Assembly (NCBI GenBank): GCA_004335835.1
Contig: RWJK01000906.1
Span: 1 to 64,000 of the forward strand
DNA from: Scenedesmus sp. ARA3
Lineage: Eukaryota; Chlorophyta; Chlorophyceae; Sphaeropleales; Scenedesmaceae
DNA length: 64,000 nucleotides
Reading direction: 5' to 3'
Shown here: piece after piece, positions 32,376 through 45,960 of the stretch
How positions within the stretch are numbered: position 1 is the stretch's first letter
Layout of the letters: each line of letters opens with the position of its first letter
Position numbers and translations under genes: made by a program
The notes under the pieces: model-generated
The model's database searches: none
What the model saw: the letters and a program-made list of their open reading frames with translations, nothing else
Told to the model about the DNA's origin: nothing

Positions 32376-34974
32376 CTATTGTCACCTGTGCTCAGCTGTG
32401 CACACGCCTTGTTGCCTCCAGGAGCCTTGAAACACACATTCCGCCACCCACTGACGTCTCCCTTGTGCTTTGTCGCATATCCTCTCTTCCGCTGCAGTGC
32501 CCTGATGGCTTTTGGGCTGCTCAGGATGAGATGTCTCCCTGCGAGCAGTGCCCGCCCTGCCGCACCACCGACTATGAGCCTGGCAACGGCTCAAAGCAAG
32601 CCAGCATCCGGCACTGCAAAGTACAGCCGGGCTGCGGCGCTGACACAACAAGTCCATCAAGCAACAGCACAGACGTAGCGCCTGCAGACAAGTGCCCGAT
32701 TGGCTTCTACGGCCCTGGAGATGTCCCTACCGCCAACACCACAGCCAACCCTGGCTGCCTGCGCTGCCCTGCTGGCCAGAGCACTTCTGCCCCTGGCAGT
32801 GCAGCCTGCGACGGTGAGCCTTTCTGTTGTGCTCACGGCAAGAACCTGGCCATACAAAATGAGGCAGCCGAATAGTATCCACAGAACCTTGCCGACATGG
32901 TGCCATGATGCATGTAAGACACGGGATGATTGCCTTTGCAGTCTAGCTTGTGGCAACAGCCCAGGGCCCCATACAGCTGGCGGTTCTGTCAGCCTTCCTC
33001 TCAATTAATCTACTGCTGTCGAACCTTCTTCTTGCAGTGTGCGCTGCCGGCTCTGGTATCCAGGACGGCTCAGATGTGGTGCCCGCCTGCAGCGCCTGCG
33101 CTTGTGGCTCCTACTCCACTGGGCAGGGCAAGGCCTGCATCGCCTGCCCCACAACACCATTGTGAGTGCGCCTGCTTTGAGGCTGTGCGCTGGCAGGCTC
33201 GCTTGTTGCTGCTGCTGCTGCTGCTGCTGCTGTGGTTGGGAGTGGTCAGTGTACCATCAAACGCATGCTTGTTGTGAACATGCACAACTCGTGAAACCAT
33301 GCATGGCTCACACCAGTGCATTACAAAGTGTGTTACTTTACCATGGAACATCAAAGTGTGCATTCTTGGGTGTGGCTGCCAAGAAAATCTGCTTTCCTGT
33401 GTGCGTTTGCAAGTCTCCGTGCGCAAGCCGCAGCGCTTCAAACTCTGCAACACTCCCATCTGATGCTTTGCTGTCGCTGTTGCTGCCTTTGCCATGCCTT
33501 CTGTCCTGCAGCAACCACCACGTAGGCGACACGTATGTCAGTGTGGGTATGACATTCGCCAACAACGCCGCAGGCCCAGAGACATGCGTGCCACGCTATG
33601 CCCAGCTACCGGCACCTGCAGGCAACCGGCTTGCGCTGAACGACGCTGTCATCACTGCTGTACCTGCGGGCGCGGCTAGCGTAGCAGCATGCATTGAGGC
33701 GTGCCCCGACACGATGTGCTGCATCGCACAGTATGAAGCAGGCAGCGGCGGCAGCCCAGCTGTGTGCAAGCACGCAAAGCTCGCTCCGACCGGCCCTGTG
33801 AGCGCAGATGCGAGCATCCCCCGCCTGTTCTACAAGCTGCCACCCAGTGCGCTCATCGCTGCAGCCTCCGTGAGTGCCAAGACGCAGTCCTCCAGCCTCT
33901 ACATGACCTGCAACATGAGCCCATGGGGCGCCCTGCCAGGCAGCGGAGAGATCGGCACCTCGCCAAACCCTGCCCTTGTTGAGGAGGCCAAGCAGACCGT
34001 GGAGTGGGACGCAGCCGGTTGCACGGATGAGGCCAGCTGTGGGCGCAGCTGCGACGCAAACGCGGCCTGCTGGGGTTACATATATGTGCAGGGCAAGGGC
34101 TTTGCACTGCGGGGAGGGGAGGACCAGATTGGCACGCGCAGCTTCATCGTCAGCCCAGAGGTGTGCAAGTTTGGCATTGACGAGGCTATGGCTGTGCCGC
34201 CAATCATCCTGCCGATACTTCCAGTACTGCCCCCACCATCAACACCACCAACCACACCAACGCCGGCACCAGAGTCGCCAGCAACCAGCTGCTCGGTCCC
34301 CGTCACGGAGGTGACGACTGCTGGCAATGTGACAGGCACCTGCTCATGTTGTGCAGCTGGCGGCAACGCCACCTACTGCCCTGGGGAGATGTTCCAGACC
34401 ATCACGCCTTGCACACGGGAGAACAAGACTGGCATCATCTGCCTGCCACGCACAGGACGTGAGTGACAGCTTGCGCAGGTTGCAGCAGCCACCCAAGTGC
34501 CAGATGCTTGGGAGAAATGCCATGCTGCCACATGCTGGCAGCACCCTTGCAGGAGGCTTTGTCTTACGTTTGCTAAGGCTATGCATGCCCTCTGCTGCTG
34601 CAAGTGGGTGCTGCGTTGCTCATTGGGGATCAACAAAAGCCATGCCAGCTGCCTGTCTGTGTACAAGTACAGCCACACGTTCCTGACCTGCTGTGTCTGG
34701 CTGCGCTGCCTGCTGTGCCGCACCGATTGCAGTGTGCTCAAGGACTGTGAACGGGCCGTGCGCACGGACGGGACAGTGCCAATGCTTTGCTACAAAAGGA
34801 GGTGCAAACTGCAAGGCAAACAACATGTATAACTGGCCCTCAGAGCTCGACATCAATCAGCTTGGCGACGGAGGGCGGCTGTGCAGAGAACCTGTGCAAG
34901 GCAATGGCATCCAAGCAGGGATTGAGTGCATCATGCTGCCCGCTGCCTTGTGCGTCTGGAAGAAAGTAAGGTAG
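29772..34974 (+). CDS. Secreted cysteine-rich multidomain protein (GCC2/GCC3-type repeats, PAN-like and EGF-like modules)
   Basis: Nine exons, 29772-30021, 30237-30446, 30716-31060, 31342-31830, 32104-32333, 32498-32813, 33038-33161, 33512-34458 and 34733-34974 (TAG), give about 1050 aa. The N-terminus MAATSWPCLVVLLLAVALGT plus ASA is a clear signal peptide. Repeated modules of the form CPxGxYxxx...CxxCPxGs follow: CPAGTYQVQSGSSRSCAPCP, CPIGFYYDGESNKMACVRCP and CPIGFYGPGDVPTANT with CLRCPAGQST. These match the Eph-receptor/GCC2-GCC3 cysteine-rich family. Two Cys-rich PAN/Apple-like stretches (CIEACPDTMCCIAQYEAG; CGRSCDANAACWGYIYVQGK) precede a Pro/Thr-rich stalk (PPPSTPPTTPTPAPESP). An EGF-like C-terminus follows (CARTGQCQCFATKGGANC). 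No TM segment follows, so it is probably a cell-wall or matrix protein; no function is assigned. Confidence 0.83.
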
Positions 34975-35837
34975 ACGCTCGAGTGGTGTCTGCTTGGCTG
35001 GTGTCTGGTTCCAGACGGGGGCTTGTGGGGCTGCGCATCGAGGTTTGCTGACGCATTGTACCCGGCGCAACTGCTGTTGTTGCTTGTTCTGTGGTGCAGA
35101 ATGCAAGGGTGCTGCATGGTTCTAGAGTGCTTTGCAATGTGGCAAAGACAGCACTGCTGCTCGCTGTTAGCTGCTGCCCCAGCAGCAATGCACTTTGGTG
35201 TCTTTGCTGGAATCAAGACGCGCAGCAAGGTGGTGTTGCAGAACACAAAATTAGTTGGGAATCAAAAATAGGTTGGGTGTCTCTCCTTGACTTCACGACC
35301 GCGCACACCTGGTACAGCAGATAGTATGACATGTTTTCATTGGCCGGATGGTGTGCATACCTGCCTACCTTTGAGTAATGCTGTGCCTTGCTTGGCTGCT
35401 TGGTCGCCACTCATGCCAGATTGCATTGCATGCGCTTTTTGAGGCCATTGTCATTGCATTGCATCTTCTCTTCCTTTTGTAGCATGTGTTTTTTTTGCTA
35501 AAGCCTAGCCTTACAAGAAAAGGAGGGAAGAATGCTGAGGCTGCATGGCGTTTGGTGCAACTGGCACTTTCCAAAACAGGTCAAGGGAGTAAAAGCAAGG
35601 TCAGCAAGGTCAGTAACAGCAAGGGTGCTGGAGCCAATCGCAGGGTGCGGCTGTTTTTATGCCAAAAACTCCTGTTTAGTCCCTGTTCCCTGTTTGACTG
35701 GGGCCAGCCGCGTTGCACTCCTTGCTTCATTTGCGAACGGGCGTGTGTCGGATAGGCCCGTGCGCTGCAAAGCGCGCGCTGGTGTTTACTGTTGTGCTAT
35801 TGTGCAGTTCTTGTACTGATGTATCGGCCCAGTCAAG

Positions 35838-35902
35838 CTGCATGCTGTGCATGCTGTGTGCATGCTGGGCATGCTGGGTGCATGCTGTGCATGCTGGGCA
35901 CA
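35838..35902. repeat. GCATGC-containing imperfect tandem repeat
   Basis: Six or so repeats of gcatgctg(t/g)g with interspersed tgt/ggg, every 9-12 bp. Each unit centres on the palindrome GCATGC. Confidence 0.8.
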
Positions 35903-36363
35903 TGCCCCAAGCAGCGCAGTACAGCAGCACACACCTGTGGTGTGGCCATCTGAAGGTGTGTTGCAACCGAGGGGTCAGCTCTCAGGGCTGTCTCTGGTTG
36001 TGGTGCGGGGGTTGTCTTAATGCACAGAAAATGATGACGAGAATGTTGATGTTAAATGGTCCAGGCGTGTTGATCAGTCTGTGTGGCCCTATTATGCACA
36101 GATTGTGAACTAGTACTATATATGCATTACGAGGCCGCAGCATCTGTTTGCCGCTGCAGCTGACTGCAAATGCACTCAACGCACGTTAGCAGGCAATGGG
36201 GGCTATACATTGGAGGTACTGTGTTGCGGTTTTGAAGATCAGCTCATGAACTGTCTGCAGCATTCAGAGGAAATGCGCGACAGAGCCATCACTGGCCATC
36301 AGCAGTGGTTTGAGATGCAGCTGCTGCTGTGTATACACAGCAAGGCGTATTGCTGCCTTGAAT

Positions 36364-36709
36364 CAGTGCTTTGACATTACTATGGTTATGTTCTATTTGC
36401 CCACTGGTATTGAGTGGTGTTTGACGAGACTCAAGTCTTCAAAATATAGACAATTCAATGTTGTGCACAGCAGCAGGAGCAGCGGGTTTGGGGATGGCGG
36501 CGTTGCAACAATACTCTATGTGATGGTTGCCTAAAGCAGTGCTTTGACATTACTATGGTTATGTTCTATTTGCCCACTGGTGATGAGTGGTGTTTGACGA
36601 GACTCAAGTCTTCAAAATACTAGACAATTCAATGTTGTGCACAGCAGCAGGAGCAGCGGGTTTGGGGATGGCGGCGTTGCAACAATACTCTATGTGATGG
36701 TTGCCTAAA
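36364..36709. repeat. 173-bp direct tandem duplication
   Basis: Copies 36364-36536 and 36537-36709 both begin cagtgctttgacattactat or its near match. They differ at only a few positions (for example tattgagtgg versus tgatgagtgg, and atatagac versus atactagac), so the duplication is recent. No coding potential was recognised. Confidence 0.95.
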
Positions 36710-38069
36710 GCAAACAGGCGCGTTTGCTATGTAGTTTAAAGGCAAATAGACTTCTTCATGGTAACGCTTCTCTTTTCTTTCGCCTCATTCAATTCGTTCA
36801 AGTTGTTCCGGCTGTTGATGCATTGGCCAGCTCTTGCCAGGCTGCCGCAGCACTGATCGCACAGCACAAGGCATGTTGAAACTGTTTTGGCCAGAAAGAG
36901 ATGGTTATTCAACTGCCCAGCAGGCACTTCTGCACCCAGCCCAGGAAGCAACTCGGCCTTACAAGGCGGGGTAGAGTCACGTGCGACTGATCTGCCAGGC
37001 TGCGGCGGGCTCTGAGCAGGGCATGGTGCAGAGTCTGCTGTGCGATCAGATGATAGGTGCAGTTACATCAGCATCAAATCCACTCAGCCACTCTGCTCTC
37101 ACATGTGAGCCAAACGGCAGCGCTCTCACGTTTCGACGTGCGCATGAACCCACCAACATAAGGCACTTATGATTGCTAGCAAAGCAGGCCTGCTGCTGTG
37201 GCACAGCCGTCTAAAGGCCACTCATGTGGCCGCAAGGAGGCCTGCTCACAACTGTTTGAGCAGGACGCTGCACAAGGCAACAAATGCCTCTGAGCAACTG
37301 TCAGCAACTCTGCATTGCGAGTATAACGACAGCGCCTGCGCTCCAGCAAGCTAGAGTCATGCCAAGGACTGCGTCCGATGCGCAGTGCAGTGACTGAGTG
37401 CATCCAGTACTGACTCACCACCCCGTCATTGAAGCTGGAGGCAGTGGCAACCCTTTAGGGGACTCCTGTAGTGTGTAACAACTCCACCATTAAACAAAAG
37501 AATGCTTCTATTGCACCATGCTGCTGAGAACAAAGCCTGGGTGTTAACCACTTCTGCTGTTGTTCAAGTTGACTTGGGTGCATCCAGGGGTGACGCCCGA
37601 TATGCCGCGGCACGCTATACAGCTTTGTAGAGCATTTACAATGACTTACATAGTTAAGGTCTGATTGCTTATGAAGGCTGCACTGTGCCGGTGGGCGCGT
37701 AACGTTTTGGGGCAGTGTGGCTGTGCTGCTTGAACATGGACACGTGCAAGAAGTTGCGCACAATGGGGCACTTATACCATTGTCGAACAGAGTGATATGC
37801 AAGTCAAATTGCATTACTGCTTCGTGTCTTGCACATACACACCAACAGCTGCCATAGACACCCGCCAACATTCAAATCCGCCCGGTTGTCATTCAAGGCT
37901 CAAGCAGAAGCACCTTCAGCCGTGGGTTTGCAAAAGCACAGGAACGAATGGTTTGATTGCATTGTGTTGGTGATTAGTGGGATCATAAGAGGGTAGCACA
38001 CAGCACACAACTGAACATCGGTTCCCTCAGGCTTCAAAGCAGGTATGTCCAGGAACCCCGTGGCATGAG

Positions 38070-38662
38070 ATGAAGATAGACAAGTTCTTCCGCAAGCAAA
38101 GCAAGCCCCTGGCTGGAGCAACCCAGCTGCCTGACGATGCGCAAGCGACACTTGACGCTGTAGCAAAGCCTTCACAAAAAAGGGACGGGGATATCTCGAA
38201 ATCCCACCAGAGCTGTGCAAAAGTCGGTGCTGTAGATGCTGGACACAGCATGGACATCGACCAGGTGGGTTCAAAGCAGCAGAAGGGCCAGACCACCTAA
38301 TGCCTCTGCATCCGCATCAGCTGCTGCATAATGGGGCCAGCAAACGCATAACTATCTCCTGTTAGCTGCATCAAGCTACCAAGGTAGCATGTGCAGTGGG
38401 CAGAAGTTGTAACTCCCATGCTCAACATTCAGGCGCACAAGGCGAAGCAGCACAAGGTTGACAGCAGCACTGGCACGCCTCTGGCAGAGACCACCAACCA
38501 GCAGCAAGCCGCGCCATCAGTCACTCCAGCAACCGGGAGTGCTGCAAAGCCGCAAGCTGTCTTTGCGTCTGTTGCAATTGACTTGAGCAATGACTCGCCT
38601 GTCAGAACCCCCAAGCCTGCTGCAGCAGCACCAGCAGCAGCTGCCATCGCAGACGATCCAGC

Positions 38663-38715
<53 letters not shown>

Positions 38716-41700
38716 CATACCATGAACAGGACGCAGACACAAATGCTGGCACAGCTGAGCCCATGGACACTGACGAGGATGCTCCAACAGCAGCTGCTGC
38801 TGTTGCACATGCAGCAGCAGCAAGTGGGCTGCCAGCAGCAAGTGGGCTGCCAGCAACAAGTGGGCTGCCAGCAGCAGCAGGTGCTGAACCAGCCACACCT
38901 GCTGTAATGAAGGCAGCAGCCGTAGACGCTGCTACACCGGCCAGTGCTGTGCACACCTCCACAGCCAAGGCGCCAGCAGAGGCTTTCCTAACAGCAGAGC
39001 AGCGGCAGCAGCTGCTGGAAGCGTGCCTCCAGGTTTGTTTGTTTGATGCAGCTGCCGGCTTGCGGCACCTGTGGGTGCAGCTCTGCTTGCTGCACTGTGC
39101 AGTGGGGAGGGAGGTGCAGTGCTGATGCTGACAGCCACGGCTTGCATTCTTGCTGATCAACAGACGAGTGCTGCTGTTGCTGCTGGTGCTGGCAGTGGAT
39201 TCCGTGTGTTTGTGTTCACCTGTGCCAAGGAGCTGACCGCCTAACCTGTCAGGCTTGTGTTTGCCACCTGCTGCCATCTTTAGCTAACACACTGTTCTCT
39301 GCACGGATGCGTGTGCTTGGACTTTGCGTGTGCTTGCAGGAGATGCCGCTGCTTGAGGCTGAGCTTGGGGCGCGGCTTGACCTGGCAGCTGAGCTGGCAG
39401 CCTTCCAGCAGCAGCAGGTAGCTGCAGGAAAGAAGGCAGCCAGCCTGGACCTCAAATACCAGGTGAGCCGATCAGCCAGTGCGTAGAGCAGCGCGCAAGC
39501 CAGGATATACGATTCCTTGACCCCAATCACAGCAACTGACGGCTGCATGTGCTGCAGATGGCTGGCTGCTCAGCAGTGACTGTATGACGCACTACGGCAG
39601 CACATCAGGCATTCTCCAGACCATGTGCCCCAACTTTGCTGCAGTCTGTCAAGTTTGAAGGACCTGCATCACTACTACTAACGCACCAGCCACGGGTGTT
39701 GCCGCTGCTGTCACTGCAGGTGTCAGTTCTGGTGGAGGGTCAGTCCATGACGCTGACGCAGCTGGCGCAGCACATCAGCAGCATACTCAACAACAGCAGC
39801 AGCAGCGGCAGCGGGCCTGCTGGCGGTGAGGCCTCAGCAGCAGAAAGCCAGGCAGATACACAAGCAGCAGCAGCAGCAGCAGCTGGCGGAAGCGAAGTTG
39901 CAGTGACCGCGCTAGCAGTGCGCAACATCATTCAAGATGTGGCTAGCAGGAAGAGCTACGGCTTGCAGGACGGTGAGTGCTGCTTCCTGGCTTGCAGGAA
40001 CCGGAGTACTGCAAACTGCAGCTACAATGTCTGTGCTGGACGTGTGCATTAGCGCATTGCGGCTTGGCCATGCTGCATCCCAGCAACTCACTCCCTGGCT
40101 GGCTCCCTGGGTATTATCATTGCGCTGTGCTGGCTGCATCACGCCCGCCTGCACGTGCTGCAAGTGACGAGGCCCGCCAGTGTGGAGGCATGGCCTGCTG
40201 GCCCTGCCACAACTGTGCTGCAGGACTGTGCTTCCAGAGTTCCGCTGTGCTAAATTGTTTATGCCTGCTGGTGAATGCCATGTGTGCTGTGCCAGGCCTG
40301 CTGGCCAATGTGGATGCGCTTGAAGATGATGCAGCGGCCTACCACTGGTGCTGGGAGCTGCGCGCACTCACGGGTCTGCCCAAGCCAGTGAAGCAGGCAG
40401 CAGACGCAGCACGCAAGCGGCGCAAGCAGGTGCGCATGTGGCTGCATGTTTCATTTTTTGTTTGCGCAGGCTGGGTTGTGGGGCGCTCGACAGTGTGCGA
40501 TCTTTTGGGAATATCCGCGCGCAGCTGCAGCAGTGCAAGGAGAGTAGTCACCAGCAGTGCTACAGGACCCTGCTGCAACCCACCACTTGTGCAAGATGGC
40601 CTTCTATCGGGGTCAGTAAAGTTGCTGCACCAGTATGCACCACATGCGCAAGCCCATCATGCATTGTTGGTTTGCCTGCCGGCTGCTGCCAGGTGTTTGA
40701 GCGGCTAAAGGCTGCTGCTGCATTTGTGGCCCTAGCTCGGGCCTTCACCAAGTCGACTAAAACAGCAGAGGCAAAGCTGGCCAAGGCAGCAGCCAAGCTG
40801 GCAAAGCTGCCAGGGCTAACCAGCATGGAGCCAGCGGCAGCAGCAGCGTCGCCCGTGGCAGCAGGTGTGGCAGCACTGGCGCCAGCCCTGCAGCAGGCAA
40901 GCACAGCAAAGGTGCGCTGCGTGTGAAAGACGCACTAGGCGTATCATGCTTGTGCGCAGCTTGGCTGGAACGCGCAGTACAACCCACAGCAGCGCGTGCT
41001 AGTGTGTAATCAAGGTGTATGCTAGTTGATCAATGTGTGACCTCTGCTGATCCGGTGCGCGTTTCTGCTGCTGCCTTGCTGTTCCTGCCGCTGCTGCAGG
41101 CTAAGGCTGATGCAGCTGCCCAGATTGACCGGGCAGCAATGGATGCAGCAAAGCAGGCAGGCTTGGAGGTGAGCATGCTACTGCACCGCGCAGCGCTGTT
41201 GCCGCGCAACCATGTGCGTCAACCTTTCGGTGCCCTTCTGCGCATTGCCCTGCTGTTGCAGGCCAGGTGATGTGCCAACACAAACGCTGCAATGATCGAC
41301 AGCATGTGAACGCGTTGGTGCAAACCCTGTTCGACCCTGTGCGCGTTCTGCTGATCTGTTTTGTGCATGTGCGCTTGCTGCTCATCAGGCGGAGGCAGCC
41401 TCTAAGGCTGAGGCGCGCGCAGCCCGGGAGGCGGAGGCAGCAGAAAAGCAGGCGGAAAAAGAGGCGCGCGCAGCGGCAAAGGCAGCGGAGGCGGAGGAGA
41501 AGGCGCGCGCAAAGGCGGAGGCTGACGAGGTGTGAAGCAGCTGCTGCTTCTGCTGGTGCTGGCGCTGGTGTAGCAAGCTATGCGCCCGCATGGCGTTCTT
41601 GGTTGGCTGCTTGATGTGCTGTCAGGTGCAAGGAGCACAGCAGCGCCCTGAGCAAGATCAGCATTGCGCTGCTTGACCCCTGTGCCAGACTGACGACACA

Positions 41701-44700
41701 GATCCAACGAGTTTATCGCTCACCTTGCCATGTACATGACACATGTGTCACCTCGGCACCTTGCACCGTGTCGCTGCTGTGCGCAGAAGCGCGAGGAGGC
41801 GCGCCGGCTGAAGATTGAGGAGGCAGCCAAAAAGAAAGAGGAGGCCGCGCGCAAGGCCAGCGAGGCAGCCAAGAAGAAGGAGGAGGCAGCCCAGAAGAAG
41901 AAGGCAGCAGAGGCGGCCAAGAAGGGCTTCCACAGCATGAACCAGATGCAGAGCACGCAGGCGGCGTTCAGGGTGCGTACGGTTCTGCGACTGTCCCGGA
42001 GGTATCTGCTGTGTTCTGCCGCACTGAGCAGCAGCAGCTGTAGTGTCCTGGGATGTATTGCCCTTGCATGCACATCTGCTGCAGATCATGTGCGTTGCTA
42101 ACTTGTTGCACCCACGACGGTTTAGCGCAGTACCCTAGGGCTGCGGTCAACGCCCAGCAGTGGTCACTCTGCTGCCCTCCGCAATGCTCTGTTGCCTGCA
42201 CTCGCACTGCCACTCAAATTGCACTGTGCCCTGCCTGTCGGTGCTGTGCTCTGCTGCTGCTGCAGAACTTCTTTGGCATGGCGCCGCAGCGCTGCATGCC
42301 CACGCCTGCTGGCCCCAGCGGCGACACCAGCCAGGGCGCAGGCAGCCAGCACGAGGGCAGCGCGCAGCAGCAGCAGCAGCAGCAGCAGGGCGCAGGCAAG
42401 GAGCTGGGCAGGCTGTGGGCGCCACCAGCAGAGCCGCCTTCAGAGCAGCAGGTGCGGCTGGGTCGAAAGTGGCAGCTGATGCTGTGATTCTTGTGGTCGA
42501 CTATATAATTCTTGTGGGGCATTGGCCCTGATGGAAGCGCACACAGCACAAGTGAGTTGGTATCTCTCTGCCTGACACAATGCATGTGGTTGCTTGCTTT
42601 TCCTGCAGGTGCTGCTGATGCGGCAGATAGAGCGGGAGCTGCCTTTCTTTAACTGCAGCAGCACCGGCAGCGCTGCAGAGGACGCGACAGCAGGCAGCGG
42701 CGGCAACGCTGCTGCTGCAGTGCCGCCAGCGCCGGAGCTGCTGGCGTTGTTCGTGCAGCGCTGCAAGGCGGCACGCAAGGGATACAGGAAGCTGTGGGGT
42801 GAGTGATTGCTGCGTGTGCATTGCCGTGACACCTGCTCAGCAGACACTGCGTTGCACTGAAGCACGCAACACCAATCGTCGGCTTTGCAGCGTTGCAGCA
42901 TGTCAGTCGCGATGCTCAGCTTGCACAGCTTACTGTTCTGCCACTGTGCATCTGCTCATCGCCATTGTGTTTGCCCACCAGGCCTGCCGCCCAGCTGGGC
43001 GCAGGGCCCCGGCGCAGCTGGCGACGCTTCGTTTGTGACCAACACTGCCACCGCGCTGTACTCTGCGCTGCTATGCCTCTTGTCTTCGCACCTTTGCACT
43101 TCATCGCTGCTGCCAGGCCTGCCACCAAGCTGGGCGCAGCGCCCCGGCGCAGCTGGTGACGCCAGCTTTGTGACCAACACTGCCACCGCGCTGTATGGCG
43201 CTGGCGTGGAGCTGGCGCGGCTGCGCTGCTGGCGGCGCAAGCTGATCAAGCACCACGACAGCGTGCGGCCGGCCTTCTACGGCAGCATGTCGGCGCGCAG
43301 CAGGTGGGAGGGTGGTGCGGCGCACAAGGGCTTTTGAGAGCTGTGCATGCTGCCTGGCAGCTGCGTCGCAGGATTTGCTGTCAGGGCGGAGTTGTCTCTG
43401 CTGTTGTGCGTTGCTCTGGCAATGGACTGCAAAGTACGCAGCAGCTTGATGTGGCTGCCGTGTCGAGCCTGAAGTTTTTCGTTTACGTGTGTGACATGTG
43501 AGCATATGCGGCTCCTGCTGCTGCTGCTGCTGCTGCTGCCGCAGGGCTGTGCGAGGCCGCCCCCCGCTGGGCACCAAGCCTGAGCTGGATTGCGAGGTCA
43601 TGGCTCAACATTTGCTGCTGCTGCTGCTGCTGCCGCAGGGCTGTGCGTGGGCGCCGCCCCTTGGGTACCGAGCCTGAGCTGGACTACGAGGTCATGAGCG
43701 ACCAGGACTGGGAGGAGGAGCCGGAGGGAGAGAGCCTCTCGGTGCGTGTTGGTGTGGCTGGGGTTGGGACGGGGTGGTGGGGGGGGAGTGCGGCTGCAGC
43801 TGAGGTGTGGTGCATGCAGGCTGCATGTATGCGGGCAACATGCTGGAGCGCGAGAGCCTCTCCGTGCGTGTTGGTGTGGCTGAGGTTGGGAGTGGGTGGG
43901 GCGGGGGGCTGCGCTTCAACGTGTGGGATGCAGGCTGGGTGGCGTGTTGGGCTGGCATGCGCCGGCAATCTATACACTGTGCGTTGTTTGTATGCTAATG
44001 TATGCTGATGTATGCTAATGTATGCTAATGTATGCTACTGATATTGAGCCCGCTGGCTGCCAGAGTGCTGCCAGGTTGCTGCTGGTCATGCTGCTGGGTT
44101 GCAGCGTCGCCAGTTTTGATGGTGTGCTGCTGCTGTGGGCACCCTGCCTTGCTATGCTGCTCTGCCATTTGCAGGATGATGGCGAGGAGGAGGAAGAGCC
44201 CGCAGCCACTGAGGGCGAGGAAGACGAGGAGGGCTTTGTGGTGGGCGACGGCTACCTGTCAGACGATGAGGGCATGCGTGACGCTGACGAGGACGCTGCA
44301 GCGGCAGGTGGGCCTCCGACACACACAGCTCCCTAAGCTCAGGCTTCCCTAGGCATGCAGGGGTGCCCGGTTATCAGCGCTGACCATCACATTGTGAAGG
44401 CGGCGCGCAGCTGGTAGCGCCACTCGCTGTGGCGGCAGCAACCTCCAGCAGGCAGCGCTGGCGCAGCTTGAGGCTGGGCAAACACACTTAAAGTGACATA
44501 TCCCTCCTGCTGCTGTGCTGCTGCTGCTACTGCTGCTGCTGCTGCTGCTGTGGCTGTGCTGCACGGCAGTGGCCGTGGCTCTGCTGGCGGCAGCAGCTCC
44601 CGGCAGGCTGCGCTGGCGCAGCTTGAGGCTGGGCAAACACACACCTACGCAACCAACATATTCCTCCTGCTGCTGTGCTGCTGCTGCTGCTGCTGCTGTG

Positions 44701-45929
44701 GCTGTGCTGCACATGCAGATGCCGGCAGTGGCGGCGGCTCTGCTGGCGGCAGCAGCCCCCGGCAGGCAGCGCTGGCGCAGCTCGAGGCTGGCCTGGAGCG
44801 GGCGCGGCAGCGCGGGCGGCCGCTGCTGCTGGTCAACAATGCAGCGTGCCCGGGCATGAGCTGGGAGCCGTCATCAAGTGAGCATGCAGTGAGGCTGCAG
44901 GGCAAGCGTGCTGATGAGGCGCTGCAGCTGGTGCGACTAGGCGCATGCATTGAGGCTGCAGGGCGAGCAGAGCGTGCTTGTTGAATGGCAGCTGGCTGCA
45001 GCAGGGGGACCGGCAGGCAGGGGCAAAAAGCCTGGCTGCTTGGTGGACTTTGCTGGGTCAGTGAACCTGTCAAGCTGCGGGTCAACTTGCACCAGGCTGC
45101 TGCTCATTTTGGGGTGTGTAGTGAAAGGTAGCTGCACCATGTGTTTGACGATCCGGCTGAGTGTGTCCTTTGTTGATGTCACTCCCTGCAGACCTGGACC
45201 CTGCCTTGCTCATCAGTTTGAAGGGCAGCGTGCTGTGCCCAGGCCTTGTGCTGGCGCCACCCACACCCGCGCAGCTCTGGCACCTGCACCCAGGCGCAGC
45301 AGCAGCAGCAGCTGCAGCGACAGCCGCAGCTGGCAGCACAGCCGCTAACGCTGCTGCTGGCGCCGATGCCGTTGCAGCAGCAGGTGTGGCAGCTGCCGGA
45401 GCTGCAGCAGCAGCTGCAGGCGGCGCAGCTGCTGGCGATGGCGCCGCGGCAAGCGGCCGCGGGCGCCCTGCGTCTGCATTCCCTGATGTGCTGCTGTCTG
45501 CGCTTGTGGCTCACATCCAGGCAAACAGCACGCAGGCGATGGATAAGCTGGTGGCATCATTTGTGGAGGCGCAGGCAGCAGCCGGCTTCAAGGTTGCCAA
45601 GGCGCGCGTCAAAGACAAGATCAAGGAGATCACCACCATGAAGATGATTGCAAAGGCGCCAAAGTACACAGTGAAGCCAGAGTTCCTGCAGCCTGGCACA
45701 GCAGCAGCAGCAGCAGCGGCGGCGGCGGCTGGTGCTGCTGTGCCGGAGGTTGCTGCGGCAGGCAGCCCTGCGCCAGCTTCGCCGGTAGTTGCAGCAGCAG
45801 CAGCGGAGCAGGAGGCAGCAGATGCAATGCAGGTGGACGAAGCACCAGCAGAGCAGCAGCAGCAGCAGCAGCTGCAGCAGCAGCCATTGCCGCAGCAGCA
45901 AGGCGGCGGGCAGGTGGCGCTGCCATCAC

Positions 45930-45960
<31 letters not shown>

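Larger units (their letters stand above)
34975..38069. other. Large intergenic region between the cysteine-rich gene and FAS1
   Basis: About 3.1 kb with lower GC than the genes, many T/A runs and no recognised protein. It holds a GCATGC-rich tandem block (35838-35902) and a 173-bp direct duplication (36364-36709). A tatatatgcat motif lies near 36119. Short ORFs on both strands (for example 37455-37871 minus) show no family motifs. An untranslated RNA gene cannot be excluded. Confidence 0.5.

Noticed and set aside
38429..39277. 282-codon minus-strand ORF with a poly-Cys run
   Set aside because: Antisense to FAS1 exon 2; poly-Cys/Leu comes from the complement of (CAG)n.
42979..44750. CRISPR-like regular repeats
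   Set aside because: Repeats are exon-derived with splice sites, unequal spacing and intron sequence between; a nuclear eukaryotic context.
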